Position numbers and translations under genes: made by a program. From Pomacea canaliculata (taxonomy: Eukaryota > Mollusca > Gastropoda > Architaenioglossa > Ampullariidae): DNA of 64,000 bases. Under the pieces are notes generated by a model that ran no database searches, was not told where the DNA came from, and saw only the letters and a program-made list of their open reading frames with translations. The stretch is taken from NCBI RefSeq assembly GCF_003073045.1, contig NW_020229207.1, forward strand, positions 1 through 64,000, in the 5' to 3' direction. This document shows positions 27,201 to 36,170 of this stretch, piece after piece; position 1 is the first letter of the stretch, and each line of letters begins with the position of its first letter.

Positions 27201-28926
27201 ATGTTGATGCCTGCAATGAGGCCCGGTGTACTGGACCAGAAATGAAGGGTAGTGTTCTCATTGTTGGTGACCACTCGGAGCAGGCAGTGTCTCGTAATGG
27301 AAGCAGTGTTCAGCTGGCACTGTCGACAGCCAGACGTCAGAAACGATCAACCTCAAACATTGTTATCAACACACCCAATGGTTAGTGTGTCTGCAACACA
27401 AAAGAGAGGAATTCACCATTAGCATCAACTACTGATTATAACAACAAATATTTTTTCAATTATAAAGTGAAAAAGTAATAAAAGAAAAATAAATGTATAT
27501 TGCTCCTGCTTGATTTGGTGAAGTAAAGACTTTTTTGTTCATTATTACACATATAGCTGGCCTAGGTTCTGAAACATGTTTCACAAAGTATTGTACATTG
27601 ACAGGTATGGCTGTTGGACAGACTGTGGTGCTTACACCACTGACACATGCAGACCTTAATGCTACGTATGACTCTGTGGCCTCTACTGATTTTGTGTCCT
27701 ACCTGACTAACCCTGAAGATACTGTTCATTCAGTGGACACGGTTGATCGCATCTTGGCACACAGGTAGGATGCTGGAGATTTTTGTGCTGCTTTCTCATA
27801 GGATAGATCAGTACAGATTCATATTTGAATGATACATTTGATGGCATTATAGACATGTCTCTACTGGTAATCTGAACCTGATGTAATTGCTTCATGAATC
27901 CACATACTTCAGCCTATTCTCTGTCCATCTTTATGTTGTCTTTTGCATAAACACTGACAAAATACTTGATCCTTGTGGATCCTTGCAGCAGCTTTTGAGT
28001 GCTGCTGTCTGCACATCAATACTACTGATACTCAAAGATGCATTTCAAGAGGCAGCTGTCGGGAGACATGCTGCAGGTCCTAGATTCACCCTCATCCTTG
28101 TTCTTTTTCACTCTCCTTCTCCTAGTATACAAGCCTAAAACCTTCTTTGCAAGCTTGGCAGTGTGTCCAGAGATCAATATCTATTGGAATAAATCTCTGT
28201 TGGGTTGCGTCTTTCAACTGCTGTAAGCTCTCACTAGAAAGGGGTTTTCAAAGGTGCCAGGGTCAAGTGCAGGGGATAATGGGTTTTACGTTAAGATTTT
28301 GCTACTGGTACACATGATTTTTCTGACACACTTTTGTTTTTTATGATGGAAGCTCTTTATCAGGCTAGACAAGCTTGCTATTAATTACTTGTAGTTAATG
28401 AAAGCACCCACATCCAATCATGTATGTTACTTGTGTGTGTTGCAGGGCTTCATACTCACCCACAGAGAGCATTTCTTTCTCCTTAGCATCTGTGGGGCAA
28501 GTGGAAATGCCAGGACCTTTCACAGTGACCTACCCTTATGATCCCAGTGACTCTGACAGTGTGCTCACCCTTCTGCATTGGAATCCTGGTAAAGAATGTC
28601 TTTCAGACACTATTTTTCTGCCTTATCGTCTGCCTTACTGGCAGATATTCTTTCTTTGACCTTTCTCTCTCCATCCCCATTCTTTTCCACTCTTGTATGA
28701 AAAGTATGCATACTTATTCACAAACACAGAAGACATAGATATGCACATGTTCATAAACATTTACATCTACTGATGTGTATGTGTATTCATACATAAATTG
28801 ATTTTGCCATTGCAACAACTGAGTATGTTTACAGATCTACAGAAGTGGCAGCAAAGTGCTGACACATGTAACAACAAGACAGATAGCATTGTTATTGATG
28901 AAGCCAGCCAAACAATAACAGTCAAG
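2433..28926 (+). CDS. Giant FN3-like-repeat extracellular protein gene, 48 exons, both ends open
   Basis: Forty-eight exons can be joined with GT-AG borders (one GC-AG) and mutually consistent phases, giving 2,880 codons without an in-frame stop that I noticed. The protein is a chain of about 16 fibronectin-III-like modules. Each has a linker such as VDLTPPKEGKVIDG, a W-x-GF-x-D-x-ESGI-x-x-YEVA-x-GT-x-PG segment, then a YY-x-(S/T)VRA-x-N-x-(A/G)G strand. A PAN/apple-like domain lies near the start and a cysteine-rich non-FN3 stretch in the last third. Proteins of this build are known as large uncharacterised predictions in molluscs, annelids and amphioxus; an extracellular matrix or cell-surface role is inference. 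No signal peptide, membrane segment or stop codon lies in the window, so 5' and 3' exons are missing. Exon coordinates are in the five block entries. Exon 7 (5535) has a weak acceptor. Confidence 0.85.
3521..3692 (+). mobile_element. Small hAT-derived element with 8-bp target duplication
   Basis: The element starts with CAGGGGTGGGCAATTAATTT, a typical hAT terminus, followed by GGGGCCGCATGAGAAATTGG and GAGGGCCGGAC, as in Charlie-like elements. The 8-bp CTTTAGAA lies directly before it (3513-3520) and again at 3693-3700, matching the hAT target duplication length. The right end is not a clean inverted copy of the left, so it has decayed or been internally deleted. It sits in the intron just upstream of the PAN-domain exon. 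Confidence 0.6.
6357..12352 (+). CDS. FN3-like gene, exons 9-19: regular FN3-like modules
   Basis: Exons: 6357-6484, 6837-7077, 7285-7456, 7815-8052, 8613-8730, 8990-9165, 10005-10164, 10628-10825, 11167-11406, 11642-11801, 12111-12352. Linkers VDMTPPLVGKVYDG, VDLTPPKEGKVIDG, IDLTPPELYSLWDG and VDNTPPS alternate with cores such as WQGFSDSESGIMQYEV and WLATDHESGIDHYEVAVGT. Most modules are split over two exons, one starting near the linker and one starting inside the core, as in other repeat proteins that grew by exon duplication. Exon 12 ends in CAG followed by GCAAGAA, so its intron is probably of the GC-AG type. Exons 17-18 hold degenerate modules where the linker is reduced to VDREKPKLG. 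Confidence 0.8.
9317..9760 (+). mobile_element. Non-autonomous hAT element, 444 bp, with exact 8-bp TSD
   Basis: The left end CAGTGATGCCCAACCTTTTT and the right end (reverse complement CAGGGATGCCCAACCTACGG) form an imperfect terminal inverted repeat. Both subterminal parts contain GGCC-rich words (CGGCCTGAGGGCC; GGCCTGCGGGCCG). The 8-bp CATTAATC flanks both sides (9309-9316 and 9761-9768). There is no transposase frame, so it is non-autonomous. It lies in the intron between exons 14 and 15 of the FN3-like gene. A fragment of a related end occurs near 41030-41071. Confidence 0.8.
10267..10526 (-). mobile_element. SINE-like element, reverse orientation
   Basis: On the minus strand this GC-richer stretch reads from a GGGAAGGCACTGTAGCCTG start through GTGATCAGCTGTGAAGC and an AGATTGCTGGCTTCTGACC word resembling a pol III B box (GGTTCRANNCC), followed by a body without coding potential. 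The layout resembles a tRNA-derived SINE. No target duplication was resolved. It lies in the intron between exons 15 and 16. Confidence 0.4.
12353..13232. other. Long intron without recognisable element
   Basis: An 880-bp intron of the FN3-like gene between exons 19 and 20, with T-rich runs (12598-12632) and TG-rich words near 13090. Nothing further is supported. Other introns above 300 bp with nothing recognised are 15357-15795, 16742-17166, 17443-17836, 19472-20068, 24326-24794, 25001-25450, 25638-26055, 26658-27164 and 27765-28445. Confidence 0.6.
13233..20727 (+). CDS. FN3-like gene, exons 20-35: FN3-like modules continued
   Basis: Exons: 13233-13363, 13524-13677, 14075-14296, 14622-14715, 14880-14997, 15211-15356, 15796-15929, 16210-16358, 16612-16741, 17167-17442, 17837-17982, 18480-18621, 19013-19116, 19265-19471, 20069-20243, 20456-20727. 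Recognisable linkers are VDTSPPDQGTVV, MDTSPPLAGTVV, IDVTPPSSGKIRVG and FDTSGPTPGRVVLG; YEVAIGYTPGGGQI and YEVALGT mark the cores. Exons 30-33 are more divergent, with added cysteines (SSCQVF, VADCVN, GECHM). Introns of 300-900 bp between these exons hold only AT-rich sequence and short homopolymers, apart from the repeat entries listed separately. Confidence 0.78.
18064..18240 (+). repeat. Possible LINE/SINE tail
   Basis: The stretch beginning ACAATTCTTTATTAATGTAG and continuing with AGGATAGCATAAGCAAAC resembles a conserved 3' tail seen on dispersed retroposons in mollusc genomes. There is no coding frame and no resolved ends. It lies in the intron between exons 30 and 31 of the FN3-like gene, and the family call is a guess from pattern. 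Confidence 0.25.
20810..20834 (+). repeat. Poly-T tract
   Basis: About 25 consecutive T residues in the intron between exons 35 and 36. It may be the tail of a reverse-oriented retroposed copy, but no body is recognisable next to it. Confidence 0.7.
20987..24325 (+). CDS. FN3-like gene, exons 36-40: cysteine-rich stretch with furin-type sites
   Basis: Exons: 20987-21136, 21701-21962, 22972-23153, 23518-23835, 24154-24325. This part does not follow the FN3 pattern. Exon 36 ends with EEFCMCCYDNPRTV and exon 37 opens with ECVSVCLDCDSY, giving a cysteine cluster. It is followed by a charged linker with two multibasic motifs, SRTRRSVD and LRKKREVV, that fit furin-type cleavage and would split the precursor. 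Exons 38-40 encode a distinct globular segment (LVTWCTYGPKV, CGIPDLSQDTDL, CRYGDPFRGGQNP, CIPCERDCSRYNC). I do not recognise it as a named domain. Intron 21963-22971 holds no recognised gene. Confidence 0.75.
21574..21656 (+). mobile_element. SINE/LINE 3' tail (AGCGCTATATAAA type) with ATT repeats
   Basis: The sequence AAAGCACTTTGATCCCACC, then GGGGAAAAGCGCTATATAAA, then ATT repeats is the stereotyped 3' tail shared by several SINE families and their partner LINEs (an inverted AGCGC/AGCACTTTG hairpin followed by a short tandem tail). Only the tail is recognisable, so the copy is 5'-truncated or its body has decayed. It lies just before exon 37. Confidence 0.55.
24795..28926 (+). CDS. FN3-like gene, exons 41-48: last FN3-like module and C-terminal domain start
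   Basis: Exons: 24795-25000, 25451-25637, 26056-26226, 26469-26657, 27165-27380, 27605-27764, 28446-28588, 28835-28926. Exons 41-42 form a clear module (IDQTPPIFDQT, then YKWAIGTTPGGQDIQSF and YYVSVRCTNAAG). Exons 43-45 hold a different region with CCDILPRTL and a multibasic ARRQKRSTS site. Exons 47-48 encode FSLASVGQVEMPGPFTV and LHWNPDLQKWQQSADTC, the start of a further domain that needs at least one more exon. Exon 48 ends in phase 0 at a GTAATG donor, and no continuation exon was found before the transposon at 29227. Confidence 0.75.
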
Positions 28927-29226
28927 GTAATGTTCAGTTGTAGTTTGTATGGTACTATGCTAATTATGCTCCTTATGACCACCAGAAGGTACCAAGCTAT
29001 CTTACAGGAGATCTCACTTTCACGCGAATCTTGAAATTTATTTAGAAAAAAAAAATGGTAATTCTAATTCTCCTCTTTTTTGAAATAGTTTAAATAAGCA
29101 CAAAGTATTGTCCCTGCCCCCCATTTTTGTGTGTGTGTGTGTGAGCGCGCACTGCGGCCCTATGCTCCTTAAGTAGTAACAAGGAATAAACATGAGTGTG
29201 AGACTACAGCACAGAATATTTTCATG
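28927..29226. other. Start of an unfinished intron of the FN3-like gene
   Basis: Intronic sequence after exon 48 with a short TG repeat (about 29129-29144). No acceptor or coding exon continues the protein before the hAT end at 29227. Confidence 0.5.
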
Positions 29227-30568
29227 CAGGGCCGTGCTTAGGGGCAGGCGGACGAGGCATCTGCCTAGGGCCCCGCGCTTCAAGGGGCCCCGCGCTTTTG
29301 ATTGATATTTTAACTAGGCAGGTATGTTACTGATGTTGTGACCACTCTGTGAACCGACATGGTGGAGGCACGCCCCTGGCGCTGCAGCCTGTAAGCGAGA
29401 GACATCAAGGCTGCTTTTTTTCGTAGTTACTAAGCAACACTGAGACTTTCTTTAACCGTATCTCCATCACCAAGCAAACAACTACATTAGTCTACACAGT
29501 AGATCCTTGATACAATGAGACTATATTATCCTGTAATACTATCGCAGCCAGCAAAATAGAACACATTATTGCAAAACATTTTAAAAACTGCTGTCCCGCA
29601 AATATTAGGCTTATAAATTGATCACGGTGGTTCTTTTGCTCTTTGCCGACAAAGCCCCCGGTAAAAAGGAGATACTATCTACCGACCATCCGTCCCCAAA
29701 AGCCACCTCCGAATCTTTCTTATTGTGCGCTAGTTGTCTTCAAGGAAGCTGTCATATATGGTGCTGTATATTGAGTTTTGCGGTGGCTGCGACATTTGCT
29801 TTTCGAATTATCACATATATTTGAATGTGTTTTTAAAGGAGCTTCGTGTAACGTACATTTGTTTCACGATGAAGAATGGAAGAAAAGAAAAGTTTACAGA
29901 TGTGTTATGAGTTATGACATAAGTGTTAGTTTGTCCACGTTTTCATTAAATTTCTCCATGTCTTGAACACCACAATCAAGGTAGAGGCAAATTATGTTTT
30001 AGTTTAGAGGCCAGTGACTAAGATGACAGCAACTTCCACCCATGCCGGCCATCGTGGGCCGTAATGCATTGTTGCTGACAACACGACAAAAAGGAAAGGG
30101 GGTGGGGGTGTGATAGTTTCTGGAAGACTCCACGGAATGGACTGGGAATTAAATGGTCGGGGTTTGGAGCAATTGGAGGTGTAGACTGATATTTTTATGA
30201 CATAGACGAGTCAGCGGTAAAGTCGCCGTGTGTTTGACCTGACACTTAATTTTCCCATCCCTTTCGATCGGAGTCATTGGACCAAAGAAAGCTTGGACAG
30301 TTGGACCTGAGAGATAGCCATAGTCACTTAATTTCACACCGCACTCTCCTGCCTGTCGCACGCTGTCTTCTACACTCGAAAAGCCGAGATACGCTGCACT
30401 TTGTTATTATGGTAAGTACACTATTTTTTTATTTATGCTTCTATGATTTTCTGTTTATTGGCAAATAGCATTTGACAAGGCAGGAACATCAGTGTCAATG
30501 AGAGTGACTAGCGTCTCAAATTGACTGACAATAATGAAGTTTGTGAGAAAAGCTCATAAAGTTTGTAG

Positions 30569-31007
30569 CACTCTAGTAGTGTATGAAGTATAATGTCTTT
30601 GGGTTATAGATTTGCATCTATATTCTAGAATGTTCAGCACGGCAGCAATGTAAAAGGTAGAATGCGTTGTGCGAGGGAGGAAGTGATGTTCAACAATGTA
30701 GCGATGTTCACAGTAAAATGTCTTGTGCGAGGGAGGAAATGATGTTCAACAATGTAGCAATGTTCAAAGTAAAAATGTCTTGTCTTTGCGCGAGGGAGGA
30801 AATGATGTTCAACAATGTAGCGATGTTCAAAGTAAAATGTCTGCGAGGAAGGGCTAGAATGTTCGAGGGTAGGGAGAATAAATAGTAGGACTGACAGTGA
30901 ATTTGAGAGAGAGCAGTTAGGCCAGACGCTGAGCAAAACTGAATAAAACACTTCAGTGCGGAATTCAATCTGTTATTTCTGGTACGACAGCCCACTCTAT
31001 GTAGCCA
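30569..31007 (+). repeat. LTR-like dispersed repeat with internal minisatellite, copy 1
   Basis: This segment and the one at 36285-36712 share over 80 percent of their sequence by eye, from TAGCACTCTAGTAGTGTA to CGACAGCCCACTCTA. Each holds tandem copies of a roughly 57-60 bp unit (GCGAGGGAGGAAATGATG, then TTCAACAATGTAGC); three copies here. A GAATAAATAG word, a GAATAAAACACTTCAGTG polyadenylation-like region and a TTATTTCTGG end resemble a retrotransposon LTR, so it may be a solo LTR, now a fossil without coding parts. Ends and target duplication were not resolved. Confidence 0.4.
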
Positions 31008-31512
31008 TATTAGTACTGTATAACTTTGTTCTATGAACTATTACGATTTAGCTAAAATATGCTAAACATTTCTATTTTTATGTCATTGTCACAAAACCTT
31101 CTGATCTCCTTAAGTATTAAAAGTATTAACAGTTACTAGCTAACTAGTCTTTAAAACAGTTGCTTTGTCTTCTAAAACTGAGCAGGTATTTTAACAGATA
31201 ATGACTGATGAAGGTCTCGGCTCGCAGGAACAATCCATTTCGACTGTATTATCGAACTTTTCGTGAGTCGTAAAGCCCGCAAAGCAATACTGCTGTAATT
31301 TTAAGGCAATAGATACAACAGGTATTGAATAGACCTATATTGTCAGAGCGGACATTTTATTTTTTTTCCCTTCCTGTTGTTTGAACGGTGATTTACGAGT
31401 GCATTAGTATTGCCGAACATTCGCGTTTTTTCTCTTTTTAGTATTACATCAGTCGTTTGATTGCTTTCAGAGTCACTTTTGAGCAAAACAAAACAACGCT
31501 CCAAGAAAGAAA

Positions 31513-34119
31513 ATGAATAGACACAGGGACATTGGTCGCCATTATCCTAGCGGTAGCCAAAAACGTGCTTTGCAATCTAAGAGACAGGAATCAGCGAAAA
31601 AACAACGTGGAGCGATCGACAGGTACCTTGTCCAAGCGTCGGCTTCTGAACCGCAGCAAGTTGTTGAACAGTTGCAAACACAAAACTATGAAATTAATCA
31701 AGAGAATGTGTTACAGACACATGCTCCACCTCCACCTGCACTAGTCACCGCGTCCGATGAATTGGTTGATCGTCTCGATGGTGGAAAATCTGACCATAGG
31801 CCTTCTAGTGAGACCATTCAAAACTGTAGTGAATGTAATGACAATTCGTCTGACCAAGATGATCTAATTCTAAAGGACGTAAATATGACTATAAGTGACA
31901 GTGATGTCCATGATGGTGGACAACACCAATACTTTCTTGTGAATTTCGAGGATCCTGCATTTTGGCCCGACTGCCTAAGCACTTCTGATCGAGACTTCTT
32001 GGTAATGAAAGGTGCTAAACAAATTGAAGATATGGAATTTCCGAGAGACTGTGAAACAAAACGCAGATTTTCAATTAACTACCTGAAGAGATGCTTACCA
32101 AATGGACAAATTGGGAAGCGTCAATGGCTGGTGTACTCCAAATCGAAGGACTGCGTCTTTTGTTTCTGCTGCAAACTGTTTGCAAACGCGAATTGCGCTT
32201 TAGCGTCTGATGGATTCCGTGATTGGAAAAATGCAAGCGTTCGTCTTTCTGAGCATGAAAGATCAGAATCTCACATGACAGCAATTAAAGAGTGGCTGGA
32301 ACTTGAATTACGACTGGATAAGAAATGCACAGTGGACAAAATTAACCAGCAAATAATTAACGAAGAGAGGTCTCGATGGCGAAGCGTTTTTGAACGTCTG
32401 CTTGCTATTGTGCAGTTCCTAGCAGAACACAACATGGCACTCCGTGGATCAGTCGACAAACTGTATGAGCCACACAATGGTAACTTTCTTGGGCTAGTTC
32501 AACTGATTGCTCGATTTGATCCGATCATGCAAGAGCACTTGAGAAGGGTAATGACCGGTGAAATTCATGATCACTACTTGGGAAATCGAATTCAGAATGA
32601 ACTGATTTCTCTCATGGGAAACAAGGTGCAATCGACTATCATCAAGAGAATAAAATCTGCAAAGTACTTTAGTGTGATACTAGACTGCACACCTGACATC
32701 AGCCACGAGGAGCAAATGTCGTTAACAATACGGTACGTTTCAGACGGTTCCGTCGATGACGTTCCTCCAGGAGTCTATGAACATTTCATTTATTTCATTG
32801 TTGTTTCTGAAAGTACGGGAGAGAATCTGACTAATGTCCTTCTAGAAGAGCTCGAAAAACTGGGGCTAGATTTTGCTGATATACGTGGCCAAGGTTACGA
32901 CAACGGCGCCAACATGAAAGGAGAAAAGTCTGGAGTCCAAGCGCGTCTTAGGGAAATAAATCCACGCGCCTTATTTTCCCCCTGTGCATGTCACAGTTAC
33001 AACCTCCTGCTTGGTGATATGGCCAAATGTTGCCCAGAAGGTATGACATTTTTCGGCATCCTGCAACGATTGTACCTTCTCTTCTCTGGATCTGGGAAAA
33101 GGTGGAAAATCTTGCGTCAGTTTGTGACAGACCTGACTCCCAAACCTTTATGTGAAACACGATGGGAGTGTCGTGTAGACAGCGTGAAAGCTGTGAGGTA
33201 TCAGGCTGGAAACTTTTATGACGCATTGGTCAAACTGTCGGAGGAAACGAACGATCCCAAAACTCGAAGTGAAACTGAATCACTGGCTAACGAACTGAAG
33301 AATTTCAAATTCCTTGTTTCCTTGTGCTTCTGGTATGACTTGTTGTTTCGAATAAACACGGTCAGTAAAGAACTTCAAGGTCTGACTGCGGATTTTTCAG
33401 ATGCACTAAATGGCTTGGAGGGCATTTGCACATGGCTGACAGATTATCGTCAAAATGGATTTTCAAGCTCTCTGATTAATGCAAGAGAAATTGCAGAGGA
33501 TTTGGATACAGAACCAGTTTTTAAAGCTACACGAATTAGAAAGAGAAGGAGAATGTTTGATTACGAACAATACGAAGGAGAAGATGTAGGAGGAAGAAAC
33601 GCCCAGGAGGATTTCCGCATCAACTGCTTCAACATGATAGTGGATACAGCAATTGCGTCTCTTCAAAGAAGATTTGAACAATTAAGGAATCATAATCAAA
33701 TTTTTGGATTTATCTACAACTTCAAGGAGTTGCCAAAGTCGGTGCTGAAGTCATGTGGGAAGAATTTGGAAGATGTGTTAACACATGGAGAAAGCCGAGA
33801 TGTCGATGGATACATGCTTGCCGAGGAAATGGACGTATTGAAGTATGTTTTTCCAGATTCTGTGCATGGAGACCTTCGTAAGATGTTGACTTTCCTCTCC
33901 ATTAAAGGACGATCATTCGATTTTCCGAATTTATGGATTGCCTTAAGAATTGCCCTCACAATACCTGTGACAGTAGCTTCCGGAGAACGAAGTTTCTCGA
34001 AGCTGAAATTAATTAAAACTTACCTGCGGTCAACGATGTGCCAAGATCGGCTGAGGAACATGGCCTGTGGCCATACTCTCCATCGAGAACAGTGTTTCTC
34101 GGGAATTAGATTTCAGTGA
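31513..34119 (+). CDS. hAT transposase, ZMYM1-like, near-intact
   Basis: The 868-residue frame starts at an ATG soon after a likely splice acceptor. Residues 1-140 are polar and low in structure. Residues about 145-265 form a TTF-type zinc finger (WLVYSKSKDCVFCFCCKLF, later SEHERSESHMTA). The RNase H-like catalytic core follows: FSVILDCTPDISHEE with the first Asp near 391, GQGYDNGANMKG with the second near 463, then CACHSYNLLLGD. The end carries the hAT dimerisation region (WIALRIALTIPVTVASGERS, FSKLKLIKTYLR), including the likely catalytic Glu. The usual continuation (AILSIENSVSRELDFSELID) lies in a different frame from about 34066 to a stop at 34165-34167, so this copy has a small indel that removes roughly the last 35 residues. 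Confidence 0.88.
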   Translation: MNRHRDIGRHYPSGSQKRALQSKRQESAKKQRGAIDRYLVQASASEPQQVVEQLQTQNYEINQENVLQTHAPPPPALVTASDELVDRLDGGKSDHRPSSETIQNCSECNDNSSDQDDLILKDVNMTISDSDVHDGGQHQYFLVNFEDPAFWPDCLSTSDRDFLVMKGAKQIEDMEFPRDCETKRRFSINYLKRCLPNGQIGKRQWLVYSKSKDCVFCFCCKLFANANCALASDGFRDWKNASVRLSEHERSESHMTAIKEWLELELRLDKKCTVDKINQQIINEERSRWRSVFERLLAIVQFLAEHNMALRGSVDKLYEPHNGNFLGLVQLIARFDPIMQEHLRRVMTGEIHDHYLGNRIQNELISLMGNKVQSTIIKRIKSAKYFSVILDCTPDISHEEQMSLTIRYVSDGSVDDVPPGVYEHFIYFIVVSESTGENLTNVLLEELEKLGLDFADIRGQGYDNGANMKGEKSGVQARLREINPRALFSPCACHSYNLLLGDMAKCCPEGMTFFGILQRLYLLFSGSGKRWKILRQFVTDLTPKPLCETRWECRVDSVKAVRYQAGNFYDALVKLSEETNDPKTRSETESLANELKNFKFLVSLCFWYDLLFRINTVSKELQGLTADFSDALNGLEGICTWLTDYRQNGFSSSLINAREIAEDLDTEPVFKATRIRKRRRMFDYEQYEGEDVGGRNAQEDFRINCFNMIVDTAIASLQRRFEQLRNHNQIFGFIYNFKELPKSVLKSCGKNLEDVLTHGESRDVDGYMLAEEMDVLKYVFPDSVHGDLRKMLTFLSIKGRSFDFPNLWIALRIALTIPVTVASGERSFSKLKLIKTYLRSTMCQDRLRNMACGHTLHREQCFSGIRFQ

Positions 34120-34565
34120 ACTGATTGATGATTTTGCTTCAATGAAGGCCAGGAAAGTTCACTTGTAAATATTTTTTAGTGTTGAAAACTTACATGTTAT
34201 ATTATGCCGTATGTTTACGTGTTGCTATGTTATTTGGTTACTAAATCTGAATGTCTTTCGCATGTACGTGTGTCGGTGTGTGTGTTGTGTGTTACTTAAT
34301 GGCGGATGCAAACCCATCAACTCAACCTCAACTACGACTGCAGACTGTAGGGTTCCCTTCGTTGTAACCTATTGACGAACGTTACAAATAAATTAATCGT
34401 AGGCTTATGTTGTAATGTGTATGCAGCGTGCTGTCAATGATAAAAGACGAGATATCCCTGAGGAAAAAAATGACTTTAGATCCCAACTAAAACCGTGTGA
34501 TCGTGGCGTGAGGGCCCCGCACATGCCCTTTGCCTCGGGCCCCGCGGGGGCTAAGAACGGGCCTG

Positions 34566-35407
34566 ACTATAGCAATGATATCACTCTCTCTTTCTCTCTC
34601 TCTTCTTCTTGACTCTTATTCCGCTTGGTCTGACTTTTCTGGAGATGTGCAGATAACTATTCCTTCGCTATTAACTTTTCCTCTTTTAAAGTTTTCACAA
34701 ATATACGGGTAAACGAAGCCGACACACCTGAGATGATAAATGTATAGTTTTTACAACAAAAATACTGTTTTATTTTCAACTTTACAGGAGCTCGACCTTG
34801 TTCTCCTAATGTTACTTTAAATCCTAGGACTTAATTAAGGTTTTGCTTTTCTTTATATATTTTCGCTTTTGTTTTTGTCTTCATTAATATCTTTATTAAT
34901 TTCACATCATTTTCTTTTGTCTTACTTGTCATTTTACCCTTCTTTCTTTTATTTATTTATACATAGAGAGACAGAAATCGCACTTAAAAGAAAAAATCCC
35001 AATAACAGCAGGATAGCGCTGGACTAGCAATCTCAAATCATCATCATCATCGTCATCATCATCATCATCAGTCCACACAAAACTATCTACTTTATAGTTA
35101 GCCTGATCATTTTGGTACAGCTGTAGTTTCGCCAATGTGTGTTAACACTTTTGTAACCTGCACCATCAACCTTGCACTGCTGTCCTCTGAGTCTCCACAA
35201 TCCTCCTTTTCATAATTAATGCACGAAAAATATGCTTTGCTCCTATCAAAAGCATAAAGAAACAACTGTTTGCACGAAGTAAAATATATGTTAATATTAA
35301 GAAAAATGTTATAGATACAGCATATATTTAGAAAACCTTTTTTTCTTACCAGCCAGAGCTTTACCATTTGCTCATCCTCTATACTTCTTTTTATAAACAT
35401 GGACTGT
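34566..35407. repeat. Array-edge repeat sequence
   Basis: From 34566 to about 34950 the sequence is an inverted, diverged copy of 42340-42760 (shared words include GATAACTATTCCTTCGC). From about 35060 to 35400 it resembles 43560-43940 in direct orientation (TAGTTAGCCTGATCATTTTG; CCAATGTGTGTTAACACTTT). A CAT/CGT trinucleotide run lies at 35038-35068. No gene is supported. Confidence 0.6.
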
Positions 35408-36170
35408 TCACTAATACGTGGCAGTCCCGTTATGTACTCGTCTGTGTCCCGTAATGGACGCTCATTGTGTCTCTTAATATTTACTATATTATTATGATCG
35501 CAAATTTATGTTGATATGAAAACAAATCTCTTGTGTTTACTCAAATTTTGCTTTCCTACTGTAACAACTGATTACATGATAACGTATTTTTGTTTTCTTG
35601 AATTGTTTGAAGCACTATTAAGGCTTTAAAAATTATAGAGTCCTTCGTTTAGCTATTAGAAAGTTTTGAGCTACTTACATATGTTATATGACACTTTTTA
35701 TGTTTTTACAAATTGAGTTTCTACCTGTCTACAGTACGTGCACTGCCTGAATACATGGGCAGACTTCCGCGTGCTTGCACACACGCACGCATACAGACAC
35801 ACGTACACACGCATGCAACTACAAACGCTCACAAATGTATAAACATATTAACGGTTGTTAATGTTTATTTTTCCAGTTATATCAAGCCAAATGGAGTAAT
35901 CGCTGAGATATGCTTCATGCAAGGTTAAAGCCGATTTCTAATATTGTTCTAAAGTTTTGTATTCAGTCTTAATTCATAACCATAGTAACTTCAGCAACAC
36001 CCCACCACCCCCACCACTCTTCCTTTTTGCTGTTTAGAAGAAGGAATCTGAGAATCAAATCGTCTTTCAGTAGTCAGTGTAGCCATGTTACGTTCGCAAA
36101 ATGTGGGTGAGATGTCAGCCGCCACCTTGGTGACACAAGGACGACTCCTGAGTTTGTCTTTAGTCATCTC

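Larger units (their letters stand above)
29227..34565 (+). mobile_element. hAT transposon (ZMYM1/TTF-zinc-finger type), 5.3 kb, mismatched flanks
   Basis: The left end CAGGGCCGTGCTTAGGGGC pairs imperfectly with the reverse complement of the right end, CAGGCCCGTTCTTAGCCCC. Both subterminal regions are packed with GGGGCCCCGCG-type words. Inside are an 868-codon transposase frame (31513-34119), a probable 5' intron (donor after about 30411, acceptor TTGCTTTCAG near 31470) and an AATAAA at 34387. The 8 bp outside the left end (TTTTCATG) and the right end (ACTATAGC) do not match, unlike a simple hAT insertion. The left flank is intron of the FN3-like gene, while the right flank continues into module sequence found inverted near 42.3-42.8 kb. 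A separate repeat (30569-31007) is nested in the presumed intron. Confidence 0.75.

Noticed and set aside
29219-29226. Search for an 8-bp target duplication of the large hAT
   Set aside because: Left and right 8-mers do not match, so no TSD is claimed; reported instead as a rearrangement signal.
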